Of a stretch of DNA of 64,000 nucleotides, positions 53,552 through 63,967 are shown in pieces. Origin of the DNA: Phyllobacterium sp. OV277. Its GTDB lineage: Bacteria; Pseudomonadota; Alphaproteobacteria; Rhizobiales; Rhizobiaceae. Made by a program: the position numbers and the translations under genes. Location of the stretch: contig NZ_FNIY01000001.1 in NCBI RefSeq assembly GCF_900104355.1, forward strand, positions 1,116,001-1,180,000, given 5' to 3'. Position 1 is the first letter of the stretch, and every line of letters starts with the position of its first letter. The notes beneath the pieces were generated by a model. That model made no database searches. It had not been told where the DNA came from and saw only the letters and a list, made by a program, of their open reading frames with translations.

Positions 53552-56500
53552 TTATTCCGCTGCGACACCCATCCGCATGCGCTCCATATCTTCGAGCGCG
53601 CGGCGATATTCGACCGGCATGACTTTCACGAATTTTGGCCGGAAGGTTTCCCAATTATCGAGAATTTCCTTGGCCCGGCCCGAGCCCGTGTAATGCATGT
53701 GGTTCGAAATGAGCTGCACGAGACGTTCCTCGTCATGTCGGGTCATATTACCGGAGACATCGACGCGGCCCTTATGGGCCAGATCGCCACCGTGATGGTG
53801 CAGTTTTTCGAGAATATCGTCCTCTTCCGGCACCGGTTCCAGCTCAACCATCGCCATGTTGCAGCGCTGGGCAAAATCGCCTGCCTCATCAAGCACATAA
53901 GCTACGCCGCCGGACATACCAGCCGCGAAGTTACGTCCCGTCTGGCCGATAACCACGACGACACCGCCTGTCATATATTCGCAGCCGTGATCGCCCGTGC
54001 CTTCGACAACCGCGATGGCACCGGAGTTGCGCACTGCAAAGCGTTCACCCGCGACACCGCGGAAATAGGCTTCACCCTCGATGGCACCATAAAGCACCGT
54101 ATTGCCAACGATGATGGAGTTTTCAGGCACGATTTTTGTATCATCCGGCGGGCGAATGACGATGCGTCCGCCGCACAGGCCCTTGCCGACATAATCATTG
54201 CCATCGCCGATCAGCTCAAACGAAATACCGCGTGCGAGGAACGCCGCGAAGGACTGGCCCGCTGTACCGTTGAACTTGACCGAAATCGTATCCTCGGGCA
54301 GCCCCTTGTGCCGGTAGCGCTTGGCAACCTCGCCCGAAAGCATGGCACCGGCGGAACGGTCGACGTTCTTGATCGGCATTTCGATCTTCACCGGAATCTT
54401 GCTTTCCAGCGCCGTCTTGGCCTGCTCGATCAGCTTGCGATCCAAGATATCGACAATCGGATGGTTCTGCCGTTCGGTCCAGCGCGTCTTTTCCTCCGGT
54501 GCTTCCGGCTTGTGGAAGATGCGGGTGAAATCGAGGCCCTTGGCTTTCCAGTGATCGATCATCTCGCGCTTTTCGAGAAGTTCGGCCTTGCCGACGATCT
54601 CTTCAACTTTGGTATAACCCATCTCGGCCAGGAACTGCCGCACCTCTTCCGCCATGAAGAAGAAGAAGTTGATGACGTGCTCAGGCGTGCCCTTGAAGCG
54701 CTTGCGCAGGACCGGGTCCTGCGTTGCCACACCAACCGGACAGGTGTTGAGATGGCATTTGCGCATCATGATGCAACCGGCCGAAATCAGCGGCGCGGTT
54801 GAGAAGCCGAATTCATCGGCACCAAGCAGAGCCCCGATGATCACATCGCGGCCCGTACGCAGACCGCCATCGACCTGCAGCGCAATGCGGGAGCGCAGGC
54901 CATTGAGCACCAGCGTCTGCTGCGTTTCGGCAAGGCCCATCTCCCACGGGGAACCGGCATGCTTGAGCGATGTCAGCGGCGATGCACCCGTGCCGCCATC
55001 ATAACCTGAAATGGTGATGTGATCGGCACGCGCCTTGGCAACGCCTGCAGCAACCGTGCCAACGCCAACTTCCGACACCAGCTTGACCGAAACATCCGCT
55101 TCCGGATTGACGTTCTTCAGATCGTAAATGAGCTGCGCCAGATCCTCGATGGAATAGATATCATGGTGCGGCGGTGGTGAAATCAGACCAACGCCGGGTG
55201 TTGAGTGACGCGTCTTGGCAACCGTCGCATCGACCTTGTGACCGGGCAGCTGACCACCTTCGCCGGGTTTGGCACCCTGCGCAACCTTGATCTGCATCAT
55301 ATCGGAGTTGACGAGATATTCCGTCGTCACGCCAAAACGTCCTGATGCCACCTGCTTGATGGCCGAACGTTCGGGGTTCGGCTTACCATCAGGCAACGGA
55401 TAGAAACGATCCGGCTCCTCACCGCCCTCACCCGTGTTCGACTTGCCGCCGATCCGGTTCATGGCAATGGCCAGCGTTGTATGTGCCTCACGGCTGATCG
55501 AGCCGAATGACATGGCACCGGTCGAGAACCGCTTGACGATGTCCTTGGCTGGTTCAACATCATCAATGGAGACAGGCTTGCGCCCGGTATCGCCAGCCAT
55601 CTTGATCTTGAAGAGACCGCGAATGGTCTGCGCCCGCGCCGACTCGCTGTTCACCAGATCGGAATATTCGGTGAAGGTCGTGGCAGAGTCCGTGCGCACC
55701 GCATGCTGCAACTTCGCGACCGCATCCGGCGACCAGAGATGCGCCTCGCCGCGCATACGGTAGGCATATTCACCGCCCACTTCCAATGTGTTGAGCAGGA
55801 CAGGATCATTGCCGAACGCATCGCGGTGACGGCGAACCGTTTCCTCGGCCACTTCTTCCAGACCCACGCCTTCAATCGTTGTTGCCGTTCCGAAGAAGAA
55901 GCGGTCAACAAACTCAGACTTCAGGCCAACAGCATCGAAAATCTGCGCGCCGCAATAGGACTGGTAGGTGGAAATGCCCATCTTGGACATGACCTTGAGA
56001 ATGCCCTTGCCGATCGACTTGATGTAGCGCGATACGACTTCCTTTGAATCCACCTCCGGCGGAAACTCGCCGCGCTTATGCATGTCGAGCAGCGTATCGA
56101 AAGCGAGATAGGGGTTGATCGCTTCCGCACCATAACCGGCAAGGCAGCAGAAATGATGCACTTCGCGCGGCTCGCCGGATTCCACGACGAGGCCAACCGA
56201 TGTGCGCTGGCCCTTGCGGATCAGGTGATGGTGGACAGCTGCCGTTGCCAGAAGCGCCGGGATCGGAATGCGGTCCGGCCCAACCTGACGGTCAGACAGG
56301 ATGATGATGTTATAGCCGCCATGCACAGCCGCTTCGGCCCGCTCACACAGGCGCTCCAGCGCACCGGCAAGACCAGCGGCACCTTCCACGACATTGTAGG
56401 CGATATCCAGCGTCTTGGTATCGAAGCGATCTTCCGTATGACCAATGGAGCGGATCTTTTCGAGGTCGCCATTGGTCAGGATCGGCTGGCGCACTTCCAG

Positions 56501-58270
56501 ACGCTTGCGGCGCGAAGAGCCAACCAGATCGAAAATATTCGGGCGCGGCCCGATGAACGAGACAAGGCTCATCACCAGTTCTTCGCGGATAGGATCAATC
56601 GGCGGGTTGGTGACCTGCGCAAAGTTCTGCTTGAAATAGGTGTAAAGCATCTTCGACTTGTCGGACATGGCCGAAATCGGCGTATCCGTACCCATCGAGC
56701 CGATGGCTTCCTGACCCGTTGTCGCCATCGGCGACATCAGGAGCTTGGTGTCTTCCTGCGTATAGCCGAAGGACTGCTGGCGATCGAGCAGACTGACATC
56801 CTTGCGCAGCGCGCGCGGTTCAACCGGGCTCAACTCTTCAAGGATAAGCTGCGTGTTCTTCAGCCATGTCTTGTAGGGATGGCGGTTGGCGATCTCGGAC
56901 TTGATCGTGTCATCAGAAACGATCTCGCCCTTTTCCATGTCGATCAGCAGCATGCGGCCCGGCTGGAGCCGCCACTTCTTGACGATCTTCTCCTCCGGTA
57001 CCGGCAAGACACCAGCTTCCGACGCCATGATGACAAAATCATCATCGGTGACGATGTAGCGGGCCGGACGCAGGCCGTTACGATCAAGCGTCGCGCCGAT
57101 CTGGCGACCATCGGTGAAGGCAACGGCCGCAGGGCCATCCCATGGCTCCATCAGCGCCGCGTGATATTCATAGAACGCCTTGCGGTCATCCGACATCAGC
57201 TTGTTACCGGACCATGCCTCCGGGATGAGCATCATCATCGCATGGGCGAGCGAATAGCCACCCTGGAACAGGAATTCCAATGCATTGTCGAAGCAGGCGG
57301 TATCGGACTGGCCCTCATAGGAAATCGGCCACAGCTTGGAGATGTCGTTACCGAAGAATTCGGAGTCGACCGAAGCCTGACGCGCCGCCATCCAGTTGAC
57401 GTTGCCGCGCAGGGTGTTGATTTCACCATTATGGGCGACCATGCGATATGGATGCGCCAGCTTCCAGGACGGGAACGTGTTGGTCGAGAACCGCTGATGC
57501 ACCAGCGCGACGGCGCTGACAAAGCGCGGGTCCTTCAGATCCTTGTAATAGGCACCCACCTGATAGGCGAGGAACATGCCCTTATAGACGATGGTGCGCG
57601 CCGACATGGACACGACATAGAAGTCGCCCTCCTTGCCGCCATTCTCCTGATAGATGCGGTTCGAGATCACCTTGCGCAGGATAAACAGCCGGCCTTCGAA
57701 ATCCTCGTTGGATTCGATGTTCGGGTTGCGCCCGATAAACACCTGACGATGAAACGGCTCGGTCGCAGCGATGTGCGGGGCCTTCGACAGCGATGCGTTA
57801 TCGACAGGAACATCGCGGAAACCGATCAGCGTCTGGCCTTCCGAAGCAATGACTTCGGTGATGACGGCTTCAATATGCGCGCGCTCTTCAGCATCCTGCG
57901 GCATGAAGAGATAGCCGACCGCATAATGGTTGACCGCAGGCAGTTCAACGCCCTTCTCGGCCCATTCCGCGCGGAAAAACGCATCGGGAATCTGCACAAG
58001 CATACCCGCACCATCGCCCATCAGCGGATCAGCGCCGACGGCACCGCGATGCGTCAGGTTTTCGAGCATGAACAGCCCGTCTTCAATGATCTTGTGGGAT
58101 TTCACACCCTTCATATGCGCAACAAAGCCAACGCCGCAGGCATCATGTTCATTGCGCGGATCGTACAAGCCTTGTCGGGCGGGAATGCCTGACGATTTAT
58201 TGGTTTTGACCGCACGAGTCTGTACGGCCTGAGCAAGTTCAGTCGTTACAGATGGCGTCAAATCCGACAT
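53552..58270 (-). CDS. gltB: Glutamate synthase large (alpha) subunit
   Basis: 1572 residues from the ATG at 58270, chosen because GGAGG lies eight bases upstream; an ATG at 58285 overlaps that site. A 44-residue propeptide precedes Cys45 ([12 protein letters not shown]), the glutaminase nucleophile. The central domain, the FMN/Fe-S synthase domain (from about 860; [28 protein letters not shown]) and the C-terminal beta-helix domain ([12 protein letters not shown]) follow. It is the main ammonium assimilation enzyme with glutamine synthetase. Confidence 0.97.
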   Translation of the reverse strand: MSDLTPSVTTELAQAVQTRAVKTNKSSGIPARQGLYDPRNEHDACGVGFVAHMKGVKSHKIIEDGLFMLENLTHRGAVGADPLMGDGAGMLVQIPDAFFRAEWAEKGVELPAVNHYAVGYLFMPQDAEERAHIEAVITEVIASEGQTLIGFRDVPVDNASLSKAPHIAATEPFHRQVFIGRNPNIESNEDFEGRLFILRKVISNRIYQENGGKEGDFYVVSMSARTIVYKGMFLAYQVGAYYKDLKDPRFVSAVALVHQRFSTNTFPSWKLAHPYRMVAHNGEINTLRGNVNWMAARQASVDSEFFGNDISKLWPISYEGQSDTACFDNALEFLFQGGYSLAHAMMMLIPEAWSGNKLMSDDRKAFYEYHAALMEPWDGPAAVAFTDGRQIGATLDRNGLRPARYIVTDDDFVIMASEAGVLPVPEEKIVKKWRLQPGRMLLIDMEKGEIVSDDTIKSEIANRHPYKTWLKNTQLILEELSPVEPRALRKDVSLLDRQQSFGYTQEDTKLLMSPMATTGQEAIGSMGTDTPISAMSDKSKMLYTYFKQNFAQVTNPPIDPIREELVMSLVSFIGPRPNIFDLVGSSRRKRLEVRQPILTNGDLEKIRSIGHTEDRFDTKTLDIAYNVVEGAAGLAGALERLCERAEAAVHGGYNIIILSDRQVGPDRIPIPALLATAAVHHHLIRKGQRTSVGLVVESGEPREVHHFCCLAGYGAEAINPYLAFDTLLDMHKRGEFPPEVDSKEVVSRYIKSIGKGILKVMSKMGISTYQSYCGAQIFDAVGLKSEFVDRFFFGTATTIEGVGLEEVAEETVRRHRDAFGNDPVLLNTLEVGGEYAYRMRGEAHLWSPDAVAKLQHAVRTDSATTFTEYSDLVNSESARAQTIRGLFKIKMAGDTGRKPVSIDDVEPAKDIVKRFSTGAMSFGSISREAHTTLAIAMNRIGGKSNTGEGGEEPDRFYPLPDGKPNPERSAIKQVASGRFGVTTEYLVNSDMMQIKVAQGAKPGEGGQLPGHKVDATVAKTRHSTPGVGLISPPPHHDIYSIEDLAQLIYDLKNVNPEADVSVKLVSEVGVGTVAAGVAKARADHITISGYDGGTGASPLTSLKHAGSPWEMGLAETQQTLVLNGLRSRIALQVDGGLRTGRDVIIGALLGADEFGFSTAPLISAGCIMMRKCHLNTCPVGVATQDPVLRKRFKGTPEHVINFFFFMAEEVRQFLAEMGYTKVEEIVGKAELLEKREMIDHWKAKGLDFTRIFHKPEAPEEKTRWTERQNHPIVDILDRKLIEQAKTALESKIPVKIEMPIKNVDRSAGAMLSGEVAKRYRHKGLPEDTISVKFNGTAGQSFAAFLARGISFELIGDGNDYVGKGLCGGRIVIRPPDDTKIVPENSIIVGNTVLYGAIEGEAYFRGVAGERFAVRNSGAIAVVEGTGDHGCEYMTGGVVVVIGQTGRNFAAGMSGGVAYVLDEAGDFAQRCNMAMVELEPVPEEDDILEKLHHHGGDLAHKGRVDVSGNMTRHDEERLVQLISNHMHYTGSGRAKEILDNWETFRPKFVKVMPVEYRRALEDMERMRMGVAAE

Positions 58271-58724
58271 CGTCAATTCCTCCATATGAGCCCCTTGGGG
58301 CGGTCAATTTCTCGCAGGACGGAATAGCATATATTCCTGTCCCCTCTGGTGCGGCATATCTTCCGTTTGCAAACTGCAGTCACTGTTTTGAGGACGGAAG
58401 CACATTGCTTGCCATCCTCGCTTTGGGATCATGCAAATTAGGACAGCATTGCTGTCATATCCTCATATGCCAGAATAATTCCAAACAAACAAGATGGAAA
58501 AGCAAAAAATAACCGCATGGGACGAAATATCCTTGCGCTGAATGTCGCAAAATTATGCCGTTCATTTCGAAACAGGCGTTTTCCGCTAATTATACGAGAG
58601 AAAACAGAATGTTCCGCCGGACCGTTCAAAAATCACCGGCAAGAAAGGCACCCCGCTCACCTTTTCAGTCACAGAGGAAAAGCGTAAGCGTGGATATATC
58701 AGTTCCATACCCCGAGGTCATTTC
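58271..58724. promoter_or_regulatory. Divergent gap gltB-ltaE with two short palindromes
   Basis: 454 gene-free bases. GGAATA-GCATA-TATTCC (58321-58337) and GACAGC-ATT-GCTGTC (58442-58456, extendable by AGGA/TCCT) are symmetric and lie 50 to 190 bases before the gltB start. They may be operators for a nitrogen- or amino-acid-responsive regulator. The part nearer ltaE (58460-58700) shows nothing further. Confidence 0.4.
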
Positions 58725-59774
58725 ATGCATTTTGCATCCGATAATTGGGCCGGTGCCCATCCGAAAATTGCCGAAAATCTGACACGCCATGCGGGCGGTT
58801 TTGCTTCGGCCTATGGCACCGGAGATCTCGACCGGTCCGTGCACGAAACATTCAACACGATCTTTGAACGGGAAGTGGCAGTTTTCTTCGTCGGCACCGG
58901 CACGGCCGCCAATTCGCTTGGCCAAGCCGCCATGGCCAGACCGGGCGGTATCACCTTTGCTCATCGTGAAGCGCATATGATTGCCGATGAAGCAGGCGCG
59001 CCAAGCTTTTTCACAGGCGGAGCGCGCGTGCTGCCCTTGGATGGCGCAACCGGCCGCATCGATATTGCCAATCTTAAAGCCGCAATGAACGGCTTTCCAC
59101 CCGGTCATGTCCATGCCGGCCAACCCATGAGCGTCTCAATCACCCAATCGACCGAAAGCGGGACGATCTATGAACTGGCCGAGATCGCAGCCATCTCCAC
59201 CGTCTGCAAGGACAACGGTCTGCCTTTGCATATGGATGGCGCACGCTTTGCCAATGCGCTTGTATCACTTGGCTGCACCCCCGCCGAGATGACCTGGAAA
59301 CAGGGCGTCGATATCCTGTCGTTCGGCGGCACCAAGAATGGCTGCTGGTGTGCCGAAGCGCTGGTTTTCATGAATCCCGAACAGGCAAAGGATATGCCAT
59401 ACATCCGTATGCGCTCCGCCCAGAACTTTTCGAAATCGCGCTTCATCGCCGCGCAGTTCGAGGCCTATTTTGCTGACGGACTTTGGCTGGAAACCGCTGC
59501 TCACGCCAATGCCATGGCGGCGGAACTTGCCAAACTCATTCGTGCATCAAAAGATTTGCGCCTTGCCTGGCAACCGCGTGCCAATGAAGTCTTCGCCATC
59601 ATGAAAAAGCAGACATCGGCAAAGCTGCAATCATTAGGCGCAGCATTCTACGACTGGTTCACGCCTCACGCGGAAAAGGGCCTGTTGGAAGAAGATGAGA
59701 CAATCACCCGTTTCGTCACCAGCTTTGCCACAACGCCTGAAGATATCAACCGCTTTGGCGATCTTATCGCGTAA
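58725..59774 (+). CDS. ltaE: Low-specificity L-threonine aldolase
   Basis: 349 residues, PLP fold type I. MHFASDNWAGAHP is the typical N-terminus, HREAHMIADEAGAP follows, LPLHMDGARFANAL has the cofactor Asp, and LSFGGTKNGCW the PLP Lys near 205. It splits threonine or allo-threonine to glycine and acetaldehyde. GAGG at eight bases supports the ATG at 58725. Confidence 0.94.
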   Translation: MHFASDNWAGAHPKIAENLTRHAGGFASAYGTGDLDRSVHETFNTIFEREVAVFFVGTGTAANSLGQAAMARPGGITFAHREAHMIADEAGAPSFFTGGARVLPLDGATGRIDIANLKAAMNGFPPGHVHAGQPMSVSITQSTESGTIYELAEIAAISTVCKDNGLPLHMDGARFANALVSLGCTPAEMTWKQGVDILSFGGTKNGCWCAEALVFMNPEQAKDMPYIRMRSAQNFSKSRFIAAQFEAYFADGLWLETAAHANAMAAELAKLIRASKDLRLAWQPRANEVFAIMKKQTSAKLQSLGAAFYDWFTPHAEKGLLEEDETITRFVTSFATTPEDINRFGDLIA

Positions 59775-59832
59775 AGAACGGCAGAGATGGTGCCTTTTAT
59801 TTGCATGAGTGTGGGTGCGTGGTTCGTGGTGC

Positions 59833-59975
59833 GTGGTTCGACAAGCTCACCATGAGGGAGAGGGATGATGAAAGGGAGCCAAATTCTGCAACCTTTATGC
59901 TACAATCTTTACGCTGCGATCTTTGCGATTAGCGTTGCATCCTCCCTTTCCCTCATGGTGAGCTTGTCGAACCAC
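59833..59975. repeat. Family B hairpin B8 without an A element
   Basis: GTGGTTCGACAAGCTCACC left end and GAGCTTGTCGAACCAC right end. The centre has AGCCAAATTCTGCAACC and GCGATTAGCGTTGCATCC, as in B6, so it keeps the right-arm interior but has lost most of the left. Confidence 0.9.
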
Positions 59976-60002
59976 GCACCACTGGACATGCAACCCCCGC
60001 AT

Positions 60003-60030
60003 AAAAAAAGCGGCGCAATCGCGCCGCTTC
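60003..60030 (-). terminator. Terminator of the small heat-shock gene
   Basis: GCGGCGC-AATC-GCGCCGC forms a 7-bp GC stem with a 4-base loop. The seven A before it on the plus strand read as a T run on the minus strand. It lies about 24 bases beyond the hsp20 stop. Confidence 0.88.
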
Positions 60031-60050
60031 TTTCACTCTAGCCGTTATGC

Positions 60051-60521
60051 TTAGTTCGCAGTCTTGGCTTCGATCTGCTTGGCTGTCTTTTCAGACAGGG
60101 CAGTGACAGCAATCTTGCGCGGCTTCATTTCCTCGGGGATTTCACGCTTCAAATCAATGTGCAGCAAGCCATTTTTCAGGCTGGCACCACTGACTTCGAC
60201 GAAATCGGCAAGGTGGAAGCGGCGTTCGAAAGCACGCGAAGCAATGCCGCGATACAGCGTTTCAGCATTCTCGTCAGCGGTTTCGGTGCCCTTCTCGCCA
60301 GTTACCTTGAGCTGGTTGCGATGGGCTTCGATCTGGATTTCATCTTCCGAGAAACCGGCAACAGCCATGGTAATGCGATAGGCATTCTCGCCAGTCCGCT
60401 CGATATTATAGGGCGGATAGGTCTGAGCACCATCTGGCTGGGCCAGCGAATCAAGAATAGTGAAAAGCCGGTCGAAACCGACGGTCGAACGATAGAGTGG
60501 GGAAAAATCAACGTGACGCAT
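60051..60521 (-). CDS. Small heat-shock protein, Hsp20/IbpA type
   Basis: 156 residues. N-terminus MRHVDFSPLYRSTVGFDRLF is typical of rhizobial IbpA-like chaperones. The alpha-crystallin domain (about 35-125) has YPPYNIERTGENAYRIT and ends in the conserved GLLHIDLKREIPEE. It holds unfolding proteins in a refoldable state. AAAGGAGG lies just upstream of the ATG, within a possible RNA thermometer. Confidence 0.94.
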   Translation of the reverse strand: MRHVDFSPLYRSTVGFDRLFTILDSLAQPDGAQTYPPYNIERTGENAYRITMAVAGFSEDEIQIEAHRNQLKVTGEKGTETADENAETLYRGIASRAFERRFHLADFVEVSGASLKNGLLHIDLKREIPEEMKPRKIAVTALSEKTAKQIEAKTAN

Positions 60522-60620
60522 GGTAAGCCCTCCTTTAGAGCGACAAGGTTGCGTAATTCTGGTTCCTGAAGAGACTCCCTTATTGGCAAGTCCCGCTGAA
60601 CCAGTGATCCCGTTATGGCG
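60522..60620 (-). ncRNA. Candidate ROSE-type RNA thermometer before hsp20
   Basis: In the minus-strand leader, TCGCTCTAAAGGAGGGC places a UYGCU-like element directly before the Shine-Dalgarno GGAGG, so GCUC can pair with GGGC and mask the site. Rhizobial small heat-shock genes typically carry ROSE elements in exactly this place, with UYGCU opposite the ribosome site. Further upstream hairpins are not obvious by eye, so this is a candidate only. Confidence 0.4.
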
Positions 60621-60959
60621 ATCACAATAGATAGTTGGTAAAGGGCCAAAGCCATTTCAAGCCCCATTTTACCGCTGAGTTTCACGCCGCACCGGCTGTA
60701 AAACGCCTGCCGCAGTGATGAACGCAAAATGAACGCACCCTTCGGGATACGTTCACACGCCCCCTTCTATAAACATATTCATCGTTCCGGATGTAACGTC
60801 CCTTCCGTCCGGAGTGTACTGACCGGAAACCCTCCCAAGAGTTTCCGGTCATTTTTTTGCGCAAACGCGGTTTGACCTTTATGTCCGTGCATTTTATCAA
60901 ATGATGCAAATGCACAGCGCGACTCCCCCATGCGCGGGATGAGGACTGACCGGTATCCA

Positions 60960-61937
60960 ATGACCCATCCGCTTGTCGAAACAGCAGCCAATCCGACACC
61001 GCAGGATGCCCGCGTCGATACTTTACCGCTGAAAGGTGGCAAGGAACTGCGCTACGCGATTTTTCCAGCCACAACACACCCTGTTCAAGGCACCGTGCTT
61101 ATCCTGCAGGGCCGCAACGAGTGCATTGAAAAATATTTCGAAACCATCGGCGATATCACCAAGCGCGGCTTTGCCGTGGCCACTTTCGATTGGCGTGGTC
61201 AAGGCGGATCAAGCCGGATGTTGCGCGATCCGGCGCGCGGCCATGTCAGAAGCTTCGACCATTATGCCGCCGATCTGGAATTGCTGTTCGAAAACGTGCT
61301 TTTGCCCGATTGCCGTGGCCCGTTCTATGTTCTCGCCCATTCCACCGGCGCACTGATTGCGCTTCTCGCGGCTCCGGCTTTGGCAAACCGTATCCGCCGC
61401 ATGGTGCTTATGACGCCGCTTCTCGACGTCAGGGGCGGTCGTCTCGGCAAAATTCTGTTGAGCGCTGTTGCCAATACCTTGCGGACAACCGGTCTTGGCC
61501 GGGTCTATATTCGTGGTGGCAAACCCACGATAAAGCCATTTGCCATCAATGAAGTGACATCCGATGCCGCCCGCTACCTGCGCAACACCGAGATTCTCAA
61601 GGCAGCGCCGGAACTCGCCATTGGCGGTCCAACAGCCGGATGGATCGCCTCCGTTGCCAAGGCGATCCGCCGGGTGACACAGCCCGATTATATCGAGGCC
61701 ATCCGTATCCCGACGCTGGTTGTGGCGGCCGGCGCAGATCAGGTCGTATCCACACCGGCGATTGAACGGTTCGCAATGCAATTGCGCAATGCCACGCTGA
61801 TCACCATTGATGGCTCGAAGCATGAAATCCTTCAGGAAAAGGATTTTTACCGCGAACAGTTTTTCGCGGCCTTCGATGCCTTCATTCCGGGAACCGGCGG
61901 TGACGTAGCCGAAACCGAAAACGAACAGGCGACCTAA
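60960..61937 (+). CDS. Alpha/beta hydrolase, lysophospholipase-like (PldB family)
   Basis: 325 residues from the ATG at 60960, where the protein begins MTHPLVETAANPTPQ like its rhizobial relatives; earlier ATGs at 60930 and 60939 also lack good ribosome sites. FDWRGQGGS is the oxyanion region near 82, VLAHSTGALIAL contains the nucleophile Ser near 128, and DGSKHEILQE the catalytic His near 290. The family cleaves lysophospholipids or monoglycerides in the cytoplasm or inner membrane. It converges with hisN. Confidence 0.87.
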   Translation: MTHPLVETAANPTPQDARVDTLPLKGGKELRYAIFPATTHPVQGTVLILQGRNECIEKYFETIGDITKRGFAVATFDWRGQGGSSRMLRDPARGHVRSFDHYAADLELLFENVLLPDCRGPFYVLAHSTGALIALLAAPALANRIRRMVLMTPLLDVRGGRLGKILLSAVANTLRTTGLGRVYIRGGKPTIKPFAINEVTSDAARYLRNTEILKAAPELAIGGPTAGWIASVAKAIRRVTQPDYIEAIRIPTLVVAAGADQVVSTPAIERFAMQLRNATLITIDGSKHEILQEKDFYREQFFAAFDAFIPGTGGDVAETENEQAT

Positions 61938-61943
61938 CCGCTA

Positions 61944-62717
61944 TCAACGATTGAGCAGTTCCAGCGCCTGCGCGTGTAGTTCTTTCGAGCCTGCCGCCAC
62001 GATATCGCCAGCCTTTTCTGCCGGGCCACCGTCCCAATTGGTGATGACGCCACCGGCCTTTTCGATGATGGGCACCAGCGCGACAATATCGTAGGGGTGC
62101 AAGGCTGTTTCCACCACCAGATCGACGAAACCGGCAGCAATCATGGCATAGCCATAGCAATCTGCCCCATAACGCGGCATGCGCACGCTGCGTTCAACCC
62201 GGTCATACGCTTCGCGCTTCTTGTCCTTGAACAGCGCCGGTGTGGTGGTGAACAGCGTCGCTTGCGCGATATCAGGGTTTTGCCGGGTTTTCAGCTGACG
62301 TGGACCGCCCGGCCCCTCATAATAGGAGGCTGTGCCATCGCACATGAAAAGCTCGCCGGTAAAAGGCTGCGCCATGACACCGGCAACCGCATCGCCATTA
62401 ATGGTCAGACCCGCGAGCGTACCCCACACCGGAAGCCCTGAAATAAACGCCCGTGTGCCATCGATCGGATCGATGACCCAGACATGGGAAGCGTCCAGAT
62501 TTTCCGAGCCGAACTCCTCGCCCATGATGCCATGATCAGGATAGGTCGCGTTTATCAGTGCGCGAATCGCCCGTTCAGCTTCCTTGTCCGCTTCGGTAAC
62601 CGGGTCAAATCCGACCTGATATTTGTTGTCGATGGACGAAATGGTGCGAAAACGCGGCAGTGTCTGCTCGGCTGCAACTTGCGCGATTTGCCGTAAAAAC
62701 GAAAGTTCAATGGCCAA
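61944..62717 (-). CDS. hisN: Inositol-monophosphatase-family phosphatase, probably histidinol-phosphatase HisN
   Basis: 257 residues from a TTG at 62717 with GAGGA at six bases, the best supported start. GEEFG and WVIDPIDGTRAFISG hold the metal-binding Glu and Asp residues, and LHPYDIVALVPIIEKAGG is the C-terminal family motif. Alphaproteobacterial HisN makes histidinol from histidinol phosphate. An SuhB-like inositol phosphatase role cannot be excluded. A putative small RNA is encoded divergently just upstream. Confidence 0.9.
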   Translation of the reverse strand: MAIELSFLRQIAQVAAEQTLPRFRTISSIDNKYQVGFDPVTEADKEAERAIRALINATYPDHGIMGEEFGSENLDASHVWVIDPIDGTRAFISGLPVWGTLAGLTINGDAVAGVMAQPFTGELFMCDGTASYYEGPGGPRQLKTRQNPDIAQATLFTTTPALFKDKKREAYDRVERSVRMPRYGADCYGYAMIAAGFVDLVVETALHPYDIVALVPIIEKAGGVITNWDGGPAEKAGDIVAAGSKELHAQALELLNR

Positions 62718-62823
62718 AATGGTTCCTCACGATCAGAATTTTCTCATTTAACTGCATTGTCGGCTAAATTATTGCATTTTTTTTAGGCACATAAATATCA
62801 TGCTTAAAAAAACGCACAAATTG

Positions 62824-62851
62824 CTTGACCCTTTGTGCGATGCAGCATAGA
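62824..62851 (+). promoter_or_regulatory. Promoter of the alpha-r8-type small RNA
   Basis: CTTGAC (62824-62829) and CATAGA (62846-62851) with a 16-base spacer match the -35/-10 layout of rhizobial sRNA promoters (CTTGAC and CTATAT-like). The RNA would start about 62857-62860. Confidence 0.6.
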
Positions 62852-62857
62852 TTAGTT

Positions 62858-62938
62858 AACAGACGGGGCGACCTGTCTATGCCCTCCTTGGGCGTTTCCT
62901 CCCTAGACTTGGACCGCGCACCTGCGCGGTCTTTTTTT
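62858..62938 (+). ncRNA. mmgR-like: Small RNA of the alpha-r8/MmgR (suhB-motif) type
   Basis: About 80 bases. The internal segment TTGGGCGTTTCCTCCCTAGA contains an unpaired CCUCC-type anti-ribosome-site stretch, preceded by GACGGGGCG. It ends in an excellent terminator: GACCGCGC-ACCT-GCGCGGTC plus seven T (62912-62938). Size, promoter, terminator and a position upstream of and divergent from the suhB/hisN-like gene fit the rhizobial alpha-r8 family, the 'suhB' motif of early riboswitch screens. Identification is from memory of the family; I have not run a covariance search. Confidence 0.7.
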
Positions 62939-62966
62939 GTTTCAGGCCAGCAGAGACGTCCCGGCA

Positions 62967-63857
62967 CTATTCCGCAGCAAGCGGAACATCGAGGAAATGG
63001 AAGTCGGGCAGCGACACCAGATCGGCCAGAAACTGGCTGATATCCCGCTGCAACTGATCAAACCCCGATTTGCGTTCATAATTGTGCTCGTTGAGATAGA
63101 GCCCGCGATTGACCTCGATCTGCAGCGCATGGAAGCGCTTTAGCGGACGCCCGTAATGCTCGGTTATATAGCCCCCGGCATAGGGTTTGTTGTGGGCAAC
63201 CGCATAGCCCATTTCGCGCAAGAGATCGATTGCAGCATTGGCGAGCTCTGGCGAACAGCTGGTGCCAAAACGATCGCCGATGATGAAATCCGGTCGCAAA
63301 CCACTATCGGGGAAGCGAATGCCTGTTGGCATTGAGTGGCAATCAATCAGCACCCCGTAGCCAAAGCGGCTGCGTGTTTTCAGCAGCACCTCGGCAAGCA
63401 GCGCATGGTATGGCTTGTAGATTGTGTTGATACGTCCAAGCGCTTCCTCGACAGGCAATTTCTGCGCATAAATCTCCTGCCCTTCGCCGACGAGCCGCGG
63501 AATGGTGCCAAGACCACCGGCCACTCGCGTAGAATTTGCGTTGGCGTAGGAGGGAAGCGGATCGGAGAACATTTTCGCATCGAGCTCATAGGGCTCGCGA
63601 TTGACATCGAGATAGGCGCGCGGGAATTGCGCAGCCAGCAAGGGCGCACCCAGCATGACGCTGGCGGCAAACAGCTGATCGACAAAGCAGTCTTCCGATC
63701 GGCGAATCGTTTGTGCATCCAGCTGTGATTGCTTGAGGAAAGCTGGGGGATAAACCTGGCCGCTATGGGGCGAATTGAAAACGAAGGGAATGCGTTGTTC
63801 AGCCGGCCGGCGCAGTTCATAGGGCAGCTTGTCGGGGAAATCGCGCTCGAGGGTCAT
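62967..63857 (-). CDS. N-formylglutamate amidohydrolase family enzyme (second copy)
   Basis: 296 residues. PFVFNSPHSGQVYPPAF near the N-terminus, PRAYLDVNREPYELDA and CHSMPTGIRFPDSGLRPDF hold the zinc and substrate residues, and LQIEVNRGLYLNEHNY ends the domain. It differs from the copy at 7501 (30 residues longer; different motifs around the metal site), so the two are paralogues, not duplicates. No hut genes are adjacent. It may act on N-formylglutamate or another N-acyl glutamate. Confidence 0.9.
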   Translation of the reverse strand: MTLERDFPDKLPYELRRPAEQRIPFVFNSPHSGQVYPPAFLKQSQLDAQTIRRSEDCFVDQLFAASVMLGAPLLAAQFPRAYLDVNREPYELDAKMFSDPLPSYANANSTRVAGGLGTIPRLVGEGQEIYAQKLPVEEALGRINTIYKPYHALLAEVLLKTRSRFGYGVLIDCHSMPTGIRFPDSGLRPDFIIGDRFGTSCSPELANAAIDLLREMGYAVAHNKPYAGGYITEHYGRPLKRFHALQIEVNRGLYLNEHNYERKSGFDQLQRDISQFLADLVSLPDFHFLDVPLAAE

Positions 63858-63967
63858 TATTCACTTCGAAGGTTTGCTTGAATATACAGGCACTTTAGAG
63901 CAACTTCGCTCCGGAGGGAATTCTTCAACCATCAAAGTGCCGGAACTTTTCTGACGCGGTTGACCTT

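Noticed and set aside
56078-58192. 704-codon open frame on the + strand opposite gltB
   Set aside because: Antisense of the glutaminase and central domains of glutamate synthase; high-GC codon bias produces such frames and no domain is visible.
60302-60727. 141-codon minus-strand frame across the hsp20 leader
   Set aside because: Runs through the ribosome site and coding start of hsp20 in another frame; no family pattern.
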